Source of the DNA: a bacterium
Lineage (GTDB): Bacteria; UBA10199; 2-02-FULL-44-16; JAAZCA01
Assembly (NCBI GenBank): GCA_041648665.1
Contig: JBAZOP010000034.1
Location: 1-32,766, forward strand
DNA: 32,766 nt
Reading direction: 5' to 3'
Shown piece after piece: positions 23,127 through 31,496 of the stretch (position 1 is its first letter; each line of letters starts with the position of its first letter). The notes beneath the pieces were generated by a model. It was not told where the DNA came from. It saw only the letters and a list, made by a program, of their open reading frames with translations, and did no database searches. Made by a program: the position numbers and the translations under genes.

Positions 23127-25583
23127 CTATTCGCCGACTATGACTTTGAGTATGTCGTCCACGTCTTCGATGGGAGCGGTCGTCGAGGGCCGCTTTTGCG
23201 GCTTGACCGGCGCAGGCTTCGGCGAAGCGCTTTTCTCCACAGCCTGCGCCGATTTTTCGGCCTTCGCCTTCGCCTTCTCCGCCTTCTCTGCCTTCGCCGC
23301 TTCCGCCTCTTCCTTCTTCTTCGCCTCCAGGGCCGCCTGCTCCTGCGCCCTCAGCCTCTCGCCCGTCTGCATGCGCTCCGTAAACTTCTTCTCCAGGAGC
23401 TGGAATTCAGGCTTCGCTAGCCTGCCGCCGATCTCGACAGGTATCACGAACGTCCCGTCCTTCTCCAGCAGCGCCTTCGACGCAGCCGGATCAGGGACCA
23501 TCTTCTTGGCGACGTCGGCGGCGAGCACGATCTCGCCCTCGCCCTTGAGCGAAGAAGTGGAATCAACGGCAGCGCTCCCCCTGGCGGAATATCCCTCTCC
23601 GTTCCACGATGCGTTCTGCGCGGACACGAGCCCCTTCGAGATTTCAAAACCGGCCTTGAGCTCCAGCCCCTCCTCCGAGGCGACAGAGGCCTTCAGCAGG
23701 GCGGCGCCATCGATGCGAAGCCCCGAGGATACGGAGATCTGCTTCGTCAGCTCCTCGGTCAGAAGCCCCCTGGCCGCGTCGACGATCGGCCCTGAAAATT
23801 TTTGCGCCACCAGCGTGCCCGACATGACTAGGTTGTCAGTCATCGAATATCTGTCCACGCCGGAGGTGACCACCTTCGCCGCCAGCTCGATCTTGCCCAG
23901 GATGGCTCCCCCCAGCGACCTTACGGCAGCGGAATCGAGGTCGTGCGCGACCACCTCGAACTCCATGGAGGGCGTTCCTGAAGTGACCACCTTGCCTGTG
24001 CCGGAAAAATTGCCCGAAGCGAAGGCGCCCTTTATGGATGCGATCGATATCGCCTCCGCCTGGCGCTCGAAGCTGCACTCCATATTCTCGACCGCGATGC
24101 CCGCTGCGGAGGCCTTCGCAGCCTCGATCCTGCCGGCGATCGTCATCGGCGCAGGCGAGGCTATCTCGCCGGCGATCTTGATGTCGGCGCCAAACTCGCC
24201 CAGGTCGACCATCCCCTGCATCCCCGGCAGGAAGAGCCTGAGGGCCTCCTCGCCGAGCAGCGCGCCGGAAAGATTCAGCGAAGATGTGATGCCGGCGTCG
24301 CGCCTCGCCTCCCCTGCGATGGAAAACTCGCTCGAAGCCACGGTGACGCTGCCCGAAGCGATCGAGAGCGCTGCGTCGGAGAGCACCCCTGCGACGGACG
24401 CCTTGAAGGGCGACCCCTGCTCCTTCTTGAAAGCCTGGCCCACGGCCACCTCTGCGTTCCTGGCATCGAGGCTCAGCTCCACCTCGCCGGCGCTCGCAGT
24501 GCCTTTGTACTTCGCGTCAAAGGCAGCGGTCCCTTTCCAGGACACGGTCGGGGGTAGCCCCCTCCCGAGATACGCGAGTGCCGCATCCGCCGCAGCGGGC
24601 GCAAGGTTGGGCGACGCGACGTGAATATCCATCGAGGCCGGGGTGAATCCGTAGCTCAAAACGAGATCGCCCGCAAACTGGGAGCCGTTGAAATACGCAG
24701 CGAGCCTCTTTACTGTGAGCTCACGGCGCGCTCGGTCCATGGAGATGCTGCCGCCTATGCTCAGGTTGGGCCTGGCGGAATTCCCCGTGACGCCGCTCAA
24801 ACGCACGTTCGCACCCGGAGTCGCGCCGGAGCGTATCTTCTTCACGGAGAGCGAGGCGTCGGTGATCGATATCTGCTGCGGCAAAGAATCGGCGTCGATC
24901 GTTATGCGGCCCCTGATCATGTCGATCTTCTCGATCTTGAGCGATCCTGTTTCGATCCCATCGCCCCCGGCCTCCTCGGCATATGCCGGGCCGACGATGG
25001 CAGGGAAGATGTTCCAGGAAGAGGGCCCCGGCTCCTCGATCGAGGGCGCGGGCATGGAGCGGATTTCAGGCCCTGAGCCGGGAGGGGAAGATCCCGGAGA
25101 AGAGTCAGGCGGAGACGCGGCCGGGGCCTGCGAAGGTTCGGCAGGGGCTGCCATGGACTTTATCGTCTGATCGTATTGCACATCCCCCGGCTGCTCTATC
25201 TTCAGCATCGTGCCGATGTTGGAGACCCCTTGGGAAAATTTGATGTTGATCTCGGCGCCCCTCACGTCAACGCCCGTGACTATCTTGCCCCTGAGCAGCG
25301 CCGGGAACGCAAGGCTACCGGTTATCTTTTCCGCCTGCAGGAGGGTCATGCCCTGGAAAGGGGGCGCGTCGGATATGAGCCTGAAACCCTCTATCGTGTA
25401 TCCGGGATACGGGATGAGCCTGAACTTGAAGCGGTCGATCTCGACCCTGGCCTTAAGCTGCGCCTTGAGCGATTCTTCGATGATGCCCTGGTAGGTCGAA
25501 CTGGGTATGAGCCTGGGCCCTATCGCAGCCAGGATGAGGATCAATCCGACGACCGCTGTGACGATCACGATGGCCCTGCGCAC
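23127..25583 (-). CDS. AsmA-family envelope protein
   Basis: An 818-residue AsmA-like protein. An N-terminal membrane helix (about 5-23) and the opening region with FRLIPYPGYTIEGFRL and TLLQAEKITGSLAFPALLRGKI match the AsmA N-terminus. Residues about 140-195 are a low-complexity Pro/Ser/Ala linker. The centre is a long beta-repeat region, and the end is a Lys/Ala/Glu-rich coiled-coil-like segment (about 735-785) with a final acidic tail. AsmA-like proteins are thought to carry phospholipids between membranes. The start codon is GTG at 25583 with a GGGGGG element. It is followed two bases later by the L,D-transpeptidase gene. Confidence 0.82.
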   Translation of the reverse strand: MRRAIVIVTAVVGLILILAAIGPRLIPSSTYQGIIEESLKAQLKARVEIDRFKFRLIPYPGYTIEGFRLISDAPPFQGMTLLQAEKITGSLAFPALLRGKIVTGVDVRGAEINIKFSQGVSNIGTMLKIEQPGDVQYDQTIKSMAAPAEPSQAPAASPPDSSPGSSPPGSGPEIRSMPAPSIEEPGPSSWNIFPAIVGPAYAEEAGGDGIETGSLKIEKIDMIRGRITIDADSLPQQISITDASLSVKKIRSGATPGANVRLSGVTGNSARPNLSIGGSISMDRARRELTVKRLAAYFNGSQFAGDLVLSYGFTPASMDIHVASPNLAPAAADAALAYLGRGLPPTVSWKGTAAFDAKYKGTASAGEVELSLDARNAEVAVGQAFKKEQGSPFKASVAGVLSDAALSIASGSVTVASSEFSIAGEARRDAGITSSLNLSGALLGEEALRLFLPGMQGMVDLGEFGADIKIAGEIASPAPMTIAGRIEAAKASAAGIAVENMECSFERQAEAISIASIKGAFASGNFSGTGKVVTSGTPSMEFEVVAHDLDSAAVRSLGGAILGKIELAAKVVTSGVDRYSMTDNLVMSGTLVAQKFSGPIVDAARGLLTEELTKQISVSSGLRIDGAALLKASVASEEGLELKAGFEISKGLVSAQNASWNGEGYSARGSAAVDSTSSLKGEGEIVLAADVAKKMVPDPAASKALLEKDGTFVIPVEIGGRLAKPEFQLLEKKFTERMQTGERLRAQEQAALEAKKKEEAEAAKAEKAEKAKAKAEKSAQAVEKSASPKPAPVKPQKRPSTTAPIEDVDDILKVIVGE

Positions 25584-25597
25584 ACCACCCCCCCTGC

Positions 25598-25930
25598 TCA
25601 GTGATGGATCCTCTCCTTCAGCTCTTCCAGCAACATGACCACGAGGCCGTGCACTCGCTTTGGAAGCCCGTCAGGTATCACGTGGGTCTTGAGAACCTCC
25701 ATGAAGACGTCCAGGGCCTGCCGCACCTCGCCCACGTTCAGCGGCTCGCCGCCGGCGTGCACGAGCATGTCCCTGTATCGCAGGGAGGTGGTGACCAGCA
25801 TCGAGAAGAAATCGCGGGTATCGTCGTCCGCGTCCTTGAAATGCTCCCTGATCCTCTCGAAGAGCTCGCCCGCGTCCTTCTCGTCCAGCTCGCGCTGCAG
25901 CTTCTCCTCATCCATGTCCTTCGGCTTCAT
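25598..25930 (-). CDS. Small acidic helical protein
   Basis: A 110-residue soluble protein without a signal peptide. It is strongly acidic at the start (KPKDMDEEKLQRELDEKDAGE), then mainly amphipathic helix, with a DADDDTRDFF segment and a helical C-terminus (VVMLLEELKERIHH). A GAGGA element stands seven bases before the ATG. It starts the minus-strand series with the AsmA gene, 14 bases upstream of it, so the two are likely co-transcribed. No family is recognised. Confidence 0.65.
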   Translation of the reverse strand: MKPKDMDEEKLQRELDEKDAGELFERIREHFKDADDDTRDFFSMLVTTSLRYRDMLVHAGGEPLNVGEVRQALDVFMEVLKTHVIPDGLPKRVHGLVVMLLEELKERIHH

Positions 25931-25988
25931 GGGTCCTCAGCGCCCTTTTAGGCCATGCTAAGGCCAGAATGGCAAGCATTAAAAAACC

Positions 25989-26017
25989 TTGAGACCTGAC
26001 CTGCGATTGGCTATCAA
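25989..26017 (+). promoter_or_regulatory. Candidate promoter for tmk, leaderless type
   Basis: TTGAGA (25989-25994) and TATCAA (26012-26017) are 17 bases apart; the boxes match five and four of six positions. The tmk ATG follows 11 bases after the -10 box and has no Shine-Dalgarno element. Together these suggest a leaderless or nearly leaderless message. The match is moderate. Confidence 0.4.
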
Positions 26018-26028
26018 GCCCCTGGCTC

Positions 26029-26694
26029 ATGAAAGGCATATTCATCACATTCGAAGGCATCGAAGGTTCGGGCAAGAGCACCCAGATCAAACTCCTGGCC
26101 CGGCATCTCGCACAGCTCGGACGCGACGCGCTGCTCACGAGGGAGCCGGGGGGCACGAAGATCGGGGAGAAGATCCGCTCCGTGCTCCTGGACGCCTCAC
26201 ACCAGGGCATGACCCCGATCACCGAGCTGATGCTCTACGCAGCCGCCCGGCGCCAACACGTGGAGGAGGTCATCGAGCCTGCGCTGCGCGAGGGCAGGAT
26301 CGTGCTGTGCGACCGCTACGCCGACGCCACCACGGCGTACCAGGGCGCGGCCCGCAGGATAGACCCGGCGCTGATAAAGACGGTGCACCAGGTGGCGACC
26401 GGCGGGCTGATGCCGGAGCTCACCCTGCTTTTGGATCTGCCGGCAAAGGACGGGCTTGCGCGGGCGATCGAACGCAATGCTAACGACAACACCGAACCGG
26501 GCCACGACCGCTTCGAGCGCGAGGCCATCGAATTCCACGAACGCGTGCGCGCAGGCTATCTCGCCATAGCGCGCGAAGAGCCGAAGAGAGTCATCGTGGT
26601 CGATGCGCAAGGCGGCGCCGAGGAATTGCACAAGAAGATATCGGCCATCGTGGAAAAACATATCGACTATGTGGTCAAACATCATAGGGCATAA
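26029..26694 (+). CDS. tmk: Thymidylate kinase
   Basis: A 221-residue dTMP kinase, which phosphorylates dTMP to dTDP with ATP. The P-loop is GIEGSGKST at 10-18, the REPGGT motif is at 38-43, and DRYADATTAYQG at 95-106 is the base- and sugar-binding helix start. Length is typical (about 210). The start has no Shine-Dalgarno element and is 98 bases from the divergent acidic gene. The gene overlaps holB by 26 bases. The order tmk-holB-ricT-metG resembles the well-known Bacillus cluster, with two small genes missing between tmk and holB. Confidence 0.97.
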   Translation: MKGIFITFEGIEGSGKSTQIKLLARHLAQLGRDALLTREPGGTKIGEKIRSVLLDASHQGMTPITELMLYAAARRQHVEEVIEPALREGRIVLCDRYADATTAYQGAARRIDPALIKTVHQVATGGLMPELTLLLDLPAKDGLARAIERNANDNTEPGHDRFEREAIEFHERVRAGYLAIAREEPKRVIVVDAQGGAEELHKKISAIVEKHIDYVVKHHRA

Positions 26695-27649
26695 GAAGCA
26701 GATAGAACAGCTGAGGCGCTCGCTTGCGGCTCGAATGCTGCCGAACGCCTATGTGTTCGCGGGCCCGGCCGGAGTCGGCAAACGGCTGGTGGCGAACGCG
26801 TTCACGGCGGCGCTATTCTGCCCGGAGGCTCCGGCCCGAGGCCACGACGCATGCGGCGAATGCATAGACTGCCGCAAACTCGCATCCGGCAACCACCCTG
26901 ACCTCTTCGTGCTGGCTCCGGAGGAGTCGGAGCGCGGCGTGACCAGCAACATAAAGGTCGAGCCCGCGATCGAGCTCCTGCACAAGCTCATGTTCAAACC
27001 GCTGGAGGCTCCGGCAAAGGTGGCGATCATCGACGGCGCGGACAGGCTGCTTGCGCACGCCGCGAACTCGCTGCTCAAGTGTCTGGAGGAGCCGCCGGAG
27101 CGGACGCACTTCATACTCATCACCCCGATGCCGCACAAGCTCCTCCCCACCATACGCTCGCGCTGCCAGTTCCTCGCCTTTCCCCCGCTTCCCGAGGCGG
27201 ATGTCGCGGAGGCGATAGCGCGGCTCCGCTCGGCGCCGATGGAGGACGCGACGAGGATAGCGCGACTGGCGCAGGGGAGTCTGGGGCTGGCGATGGAGCT
27301 GGAGCCTGGCTTCGTGACCGAGATCCTGGATCGCTTCGTGCCTCTCTTTTCAAAGGCCTCGACAGCCGACGTCATCGAGACCGCACAGGCGTTCTCTTCG
27401 CTGGGTCAGGAGAAGATAACGCTCGTGTTCGACATACTGGCCAGCTGGTACCGGGACCTGCTGAGGCTCAAGGCGACATCGAACTCATGCGACGCAATCC
27501 ATCCTGAGGCCGCCCGGATGGCGCCCATTCACTCTGAGACGAGGCTCATGCAGGGCCTGGCCAGGCTCAATACGGCGAGGCTTGCGGCCGATACAGCCGC
27601 AAATAAACAGTTGATGTTTGAGAATCTTCTGTTTACGCTGACCGCCTGA
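26669..27649 (+). CDS. holB: DNA polymerase III delta-prime subunit
   Basis: A 326-residue clamp-loader subunit. The start at 26669 (MWSNIIGHKKQIEQLRRSL) is the family-typical opening; the reading frame extends to 26603 as shadow. The Walker A-like loop GPAGVGKR lacks the usual Ser/Thr, as in other delta-prime subunits that do not hydrolyse ATP. A zinc knuckle of four cysteines (Cys51, Cys62, Cys65, Cys68) and the SRC motif (IRSRCQF) with the arginine finger are present, along with LLKCLEEPPERT. It is part of the clamp loader that places the sliding clamp. It overlaps tmk by 26 bases. Confidence 0.95.
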   Translation: MWSNIIGHKKQIEQLRRSLAARMLPNAYVFAGPAGVGKRLVANAFTAALFCPEAPARGHDACGECIDCRKLASGNHPDLFVLAPEESERGVTSNIKVEPAIELLHKLMFKPLEAPAKVAIIDGADRLLAHAANSLLKCLEEPPERTHFILITPMPHKLLPTIRSRCQFLAFPPLPEADVAEAIARLRSAPMEDATRIARLAQGSLGLAMELEPGFVTEILDRFVPLFSKASTADVIETAQAFSSLGQEKITLVFDILASWYRDLLRLKATSNSCDAIHPEAARMAPIHSETRLMQGLARLNTARLAADTAANKQLMFENLLFTLTA

Positions 27650-27671
27650 ACAAGGGAAAGGATGAGAGATG

Positions 27672-27696
27672 GCCCTGCACAGCAGGGCTGTTTTTT
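27672..27696 (+). terminator. Intrinsic terminator hairpin directly before ricT
   Basis: GCCCTGC (27672-27678), ACA loop, GCAGGGC (27682-27688), TG and six T residues (27691-27696) form a compact terminator 22 bases after the holB stop. The ricT ATG at 27700 follows three bases after the T-run. The hairpin could therefore end the tmk-holB message or control entry into ricT. Confidence 0.8.
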
Positions 27697-27699
27697 CGC

Positions 27700-28716
27700 A
27701 TGGATATGCAGGAACAACCGACACAGGACAGCACGAAGACAGAGGGCCCGAGCGAGCAGGCCGAGGCCAAAAAGCGCTTGGCCGTCTGGATAAAATTCCG
27801 CACCGCAGGCAGCGTCTATACCTTTGCGACCGACGACGCCACGCTCAAGCGCGACGAGCGCGTGGTGCTCGAGGCGGACGAGGGGACCTCATTCGGGATC
27901 GTGGCGGCCCCTCCGAAAGAGGTCTGCGAGAAGGAGCTGCCGCAAAACGTGAAGAAGGTCTTGAGGCGTTTCACCGAGGAGGACGAGGAGATCGCGGCAA
28001 AGCAGAGGGAGCGCGCGCTCGAGTGTTTCGAGGCATGCCGCGAGAGGATCAAGGCCAGGTCGCTCCCCATGAAGCTCGTGGATGTCGAGATATCCGACAG
28101 CGGGCGCAAGGCGGTCTTCATCTTCTTCGCAGAGGAGCGCGTGGATTTCAGGACCCTGGTAAAGGACCTGGCCGGCGTCCTCCGCATGCGCATCGAGATG
28201 CGCCAGGTGGGTTCGCGCGACGAGTCCAAGATCATCGGCTGCATCGGACCGTGCGGGCTCACCACCTGCTGCTCGACACATCTCAGACAGTTCAAGTCCA
28301 TATCGATCTCCATGGCCAAGCACCAGGGGCTGGCGCCAAACCCGGCGAAGCTGACCGGCATGTGCGGCAAACTGAAATGTTGTCTCGACTACGAGAGCGC
28401 GGTCTATGAGGCCTGCCGCCACGGGCTCCCCAAGGTCGGGGCCGCGGTCCGATGCCCCAGCGGTCCCGGCAAGGTCGTGGGCCACAACGTGCTCAAGCGC
28501 GAGTGCACAGTGAAGCTCTACGGAGGGGGCGAGGCGCGCTTCGCGTGCGACCAGTGCCAGGCCCTCTCCCAGCAAGAGCGCGAGACTGCGATCGATTCCG
28601 CGCGCCAGGCGCGCGAGGAGGGCGAGGAGCGCAGGCGTCTGGGGGGAAGGGACAAGAGGCGCAGGGACAGGGGCCGCAGGGAACCGATAAATGCCAAAGA
28701 ACCCGAAAAAAAATAA
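27700..28716 (+). CDS. ricT: RicT (YaaT/PSP1-domain) regulatory iron-sulfur protein
   Basis: A 338-residue RicT homologue. The PSP1 domain is clear: GSVYTFATDD, VDFRTLVKDLAGVLRMRIEMRQVGSRDESK, then GCIGPCGLTTCCSTHL and GMCGKLKCCLDYE. The cysteines Cys181, 185, 190, 191, 222, 227 and 228 match those that bind [4Fe-4S] clusters with RicA/RicF in Bacillus, where the Ric complex aids RNase Y-dependent RNA processing. It has an extra acidic N-terminus of 28 residues and a strongly basic tail (about 306-338, RRR and KRRRDRGRR) that may bind RNA. The ATG at 27700 (or 27706) follows a terminator and has no clear Shine-Dalgarno element. The gene overlaps metG by 26 bases. Confidence 0.92.
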   Translation: MDMQEQPTQDSTKTEGPSEQAEAKKRLAVWIKFRTAGSVYTFATDDATLKRDERVVLEADEGTSFGIVAAPPKEVCEKELPQNVKKVLRRFTEEDEEIAAKQRERALECFEACRERIKARSLPMKLVDVEISDSGRKAVFIFFAEERVDFRTLVKDLAGVLRMRIEMRQVGSRDESKIIGCIGPCGLTTCCSTHLRQFKSISISMAKHQGLAPNPAKLTGMCGKLKCCLDYESAVYEACRHGLPKVGAAVRCPSGPGKVVGHNVLKRECTVKLYGGGEARFACDQCQALSQQERETAIDSARQAREEGEERRRLGGRDKRRRDRGRREPINAKEPEKK

Positions 28717-30658
28717 ATTCTACATCACCACGGCGATCGACTACGTCAACAGCCTGCCCCACATAGGCACTGCGTACGAGAAGATCGGCGCGGACGTGCT
28801 CGCGCGTTGGCACCGCATGCTGGGCGACGAGGTCCACTTCCAGATGGGCAATGACGAGCACTCGATCAACGTCTGGAAGGCTGCGAAGGAGAAGGGACTC
28901 TCGCCCAAGGAATACTGCGATGAAATGCGCGGCCGGTTCGAGTCGATCTGGAAGAGCCTCGAGCTCTCATACGACGGGTTCATCCAGACCTCCGACCCTC
29001 ACCACGAAAAGGGAGTGAAGAAACTCTTCAAGGCCATCATGGACAAGGGCGACATCTACAAGTCGCGCTACGAGGGATGGTATTGCGAATCGTGCGAGGC
29101 GTTCCTCACGGAGAAGGACCTCGAAGGGGGACTGTGCCCCAACCACAAGTCGAAGCCGACCTGGCTCGCTGAGGAAAACTACTTCTTCGCGCTCTCGAAA
29201 TACCGCGACGATCTCCTCGCCCACATAAAAAAGAACCCGGAATTCATACTCCCCGACATCAGGCGCAACGAGATCCTCTCCCTGCTGGGCGAAGGGCTGC
29301 AGGACATATCGGTATCGCGATCTTCGTTCGACTGGGGCGTAGCGCTCCCCGACGACCCCGAGCATATCGTCTACGTCTGGTTCGACGCGCTGATAAACTA
29401 CGTGACCGCAGTCGGCTACGGCTGGGACGACGAGATGTTCGCAAAGTGGTGGCCCGCGGACATGCACGTGATCGGCAAGGACATCACCAGGTTCCACTGC
29501 GTGATATGGCCCGCCATGCTCATGAGCGCTGGGATACCTCTCCCGAAGACGATCTTCGGCCACGGCTTCGTCTATCTAAAAGGCGAGAAGATGAGCAAGA
29601 CGCTGGGCAACGTGGTGACGCCCATGGACGTGATCGACAAGTACGGTGCGGACCCCCTGCGCTACTATCTCATGCGCGAGGGTGGATTCGGCCGCGATTC
29701 CGACTTCACGTGGGAACATTTCATCGAGCGCTACAACGGCGACCTGGCAAACGGCATCGGCAACCTCGTGGCCAGGACGATCGGGATGGCTACCAGATAC
29801 CAAGACGGCAAAATCTCCCCTCCTGCGAATCCATCATTCGAAGGCGAGCTGAAAGACAAGACCGACGGTCTCCTGGAAAAAGTGGGGGCAGCGCTCGATC
29901 ACACGAGCGGCGAGGTCGATTTTCACCAGGCGCTCGCGGCGATATGGGAAGTCATGGCAGCCGCCGACAGGCACATCAACGATGAAAAGCCGTGGGAGAA
30001 GGCGAAGGCTGGCAAAACAGAGGAGATAAACGCGGTGCTCTGGCGTGTGGCCACGGCCTTGCGAAGCACCACGATCCTTCTCTCGCCGTTCATGCCAGGC
30101 ACCGCCCTCTCGATCTGGGACGCGATGGGCTTTGAGTCGACCGGCGCGCTGAATGCACAGACGACCGACGATCGCAATCTTGCATTCGGTGCGCTGGACA
30201 AGACCATCACCGTGAAGGCAAGCACCGGTCTATTCCCGAGGATAGAGGAAGAGAAAAAGGAAACAGAAACAGAGGAGCCGAAAACCGAACCGAAGAAACA
30301 GAAGGAGAAGAAGGAGGGGAAGATGATCGCAGCGGGCCAGATAGAGATAACCGACTTCGCGAAGGTGGATCTTCGGGTCGCGGAGATAATCGCCGCCGAG
30401 AAGGTCGAGGGCGCGGACAAGCTGCTCAAACTCAAGGTGACGCTCGGCGAGGAAGAGCGCCAGATCGTGGCCGGCATCGCCAAACATTACGCGCCGGAGG
30501 AACTCATCGGCAAACGCATCGTGGTCGTCGCTAACTTGAAGCCCGCCACGCTGCGCGGCATCGAATCGCAGGGCATGCTTCTCGCCGCCTCCGACGAAAC
30601 CACCGTCTCCATCCTCACTCCGCTCAAGGAAGTCAAAGTCGGGTCAAAGGTAAAATAA
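28691..30658 (+). CDS. metG: Methionyl-tRNA synthetase with C-terminal tRNA-binding domain
   Basis: A 655-residue class I synthetase that charges tRNA-Met. The HIGH-type motif is PHIGT at 23-27, the zinc knuckle is Cys132-x2-Cys135 with Cys149-x2-His152, and the KMSKS-type loop is KMSKT at 300-304. The region VYVWFDALINYV marks the methionine pocket. After a Lys/Glu-rich linker (about 520-545) a C-terminal EMAP/Trbp111-like domain begins at DFAKVDLRVAEI and ends with GIESQGMLLAASDE. A GGGAA element precedes the ATG, and the start overlaps ricT by 26 bases. It closes the housekeeping cluster. Confidence 0.97.
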   Translation: MPKNPKKNKFYITTAIDYVNSLPHIGTAYEKIGADVLARWHRMLGDEVHFQMGNDEHSINVWKAAKEKGLSPKEYCDEMRGRFESIWKSLELSYDGFIQTSDPHHEKGVKKLFKAIMDKGDIYKSRYEGWYCESCEAFLTEKDLEGGLCPNHKSKPTWLAEENYFFALSKYRDDLLAHIKKNPEFILPDIRRNEILSLLGEGLQDISVSRSSFDWGVALPDDPEHIVYVWFDALINYVTAVGYGWDDEMFAKWWPADMHVIGKDITRFHCVIWPAMLMSAGIPLPKTIFGHGFVYLKGEKMSKTLGNVVTPMDVIDKYGADPLRYYLMREGGFGRDSDFTWEHFIERYNGDLANGIGNLVARTIGMATRYQDGKISPPANPSFEGELKDKTDGLLEKVGAALDHTSGEVDFHQALAAIWEVMAAADRHINDEKPWEKAKAGKTEEINAVLWRVATALRSTTILLSPFMPGTALSIWDAMGFESTGALNAQTTDDRNLAFGALDKTITVKASTGLFPRIEEEKKETETEEPKTEPKKQKEKKEGKMIAAGQIEITDFAKVDLRVAEIIAAEKVEGADKLLKLKVTLGEEERQIVAGIAKHYAPEELIGKRIVVVANLKPATLRGIESQGMLLAASDETTVSILTPLKEVKVGSKVK

Positions 30659-30668
30659 GAACAGCATT

Positions 30669-30703
30669 GTCATTGCGAGAAGCATAGCGACGAAGCAATC
30701 TCC
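30669..30703 (+). repeat. Short palindromic dispersed-type repeat (CATTGCGAG...GAAGCAATC type)
   Basis: The stretch from 30669 to 30703 closely resembles a short repeat that I recall from many environmental bacterial genomes, of the form GTCATTGCGAGGAGCGAAGC followed by GACGAAGCAATCTC. Here two changes are seen in the first half (AGAAGCATAGC). The ATTGC/GCAAT arms can pair to form a hairpin. It lies 11 bases after the metG stop. The following 30704-30851 holds no gene. Confidence 0.6.
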
Positions 30704-30851
30704 TGGAGTCCTCAGACGGAGGGGTTTGGTGCGCTCTTCTCGCTTTCGCTCGTCGCCTCAGAGTCAATATGGATGTCTTTTCATCTCAATCCCCCGCCCC
30801 CTTTTGCTCCGTGACGGGGTGTTCACTTTCCCACCTTCTTTGGGGTCATTC

Positions 30852-31496
30852 CTAAATATTCTCCATCCACTCCGGCAGGTCATAATCGAGCTTCAGGAAA
30901 GGATCGCCGTATTTGGTGATGATATCGTCTCTGATGAATTCGATTATTCTAGGATAGATTTCCTCGACCCCGCTTTGAATTTCATGAAATTTCAGCGATT
31001 CGCCCATCCGCTTTACGTATTCGGTAACATCCGCAAGCCCGGCATCGATAGCCTCCATTATGTCGGTGCGATCCTGCGGCCGTCGCGGCCAACCTTTGAA
31101 ATGGGAAAAGGTCTTTGAAACGCAGACGTCGACCGGATGAAGGCGTGAAACCGCAATCGAGGCCAAACTCTTTTCATCTATAAAGCGGGGTCGTGGCGGA
31201 AGCCATGCGACGCCTCTCTCGACCAGATCCAGATAGAGCCCATGCCGCAACTCCCCAGGGCTCCCCTTTCCAAACTCAGCCTTGAGAAACGCCTCTACTT
31301 CCGAAGACTCCTCGTCTGAAAGAGCTCCGACCTTCAACAACTCCTCAAGCGCATCGACGTCCTTCGTCCCGCGATCGGGCAATCCCGCCATCTCGAGCGC
31401 AGAGCGGCCGATGAGCTTGAGAGGGAGAGAAAGCTCGCCGAATCGTTCGCCCAGCGATCGGTCGATATCTTCAAACAATGCATCGTAGCTATTCAT
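30852..31496 (-). CDS. Nucleotidyltransferase-like protein (DUF6036/AbiEii-like), second gene of a regulator pair
   Basis: A 214-residue protein. The N-terminal part has the core of the MNT-type nucleotidyltransferase fold: LKLIGRSALEMAGLPDRGTKDVDALE, with Gly30 and Ser32 and, 14 residues on, the metal pair Asp46-x-Asp48. Position 31 is Arg where most have Gly or Ser. No signal peptide is present. The start ATG at 31496 overlaps the XRE gene's end by eight bases. This organisation, regulator first and nucleotidyltransferase second, resembles type IV and MNT-type toxin-antitoxin modules and AbiE. Whether it is toxic is unknown. Family assignment is moderate. Confidence 0.7.
   Translation of the reverse strand: MNSYDALFEDIDRSLGERFGELSLPLKLIGRSALEMAGLPDRGTKDVDALEELLKVGALSDEESSEVEAFLKAEFGKGSPGELRHGLYLDLVERGVAWLPPRPRFIDEKSLASIAVSRLHPVDVCVSKTFSHFKGWPRRPQDRTDIMEAIDAGLADVTEYVKRMGESLKFHEIQSGVEEIYPRIIEFIRDDIITKYGDPFLKLDYDLPEWMENI

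Noticed and set aside
23240..23380. Repetitive stretch resembling a tandem repeat
   Set aside because: It encodes the Lys/Ala/Glu-rich segment of the AsmA-like protein; codon bias explains the similarity and no unit is constant.
27669..28409. An alternative 246-codon frame starting in the hairpin before ricT
   Set aside because: It is an out-of-frame reading of ricT with basic low-complexity sequence; RicT cysteine motifs are in the other frame. A short leader peptide there is possible but has no support.
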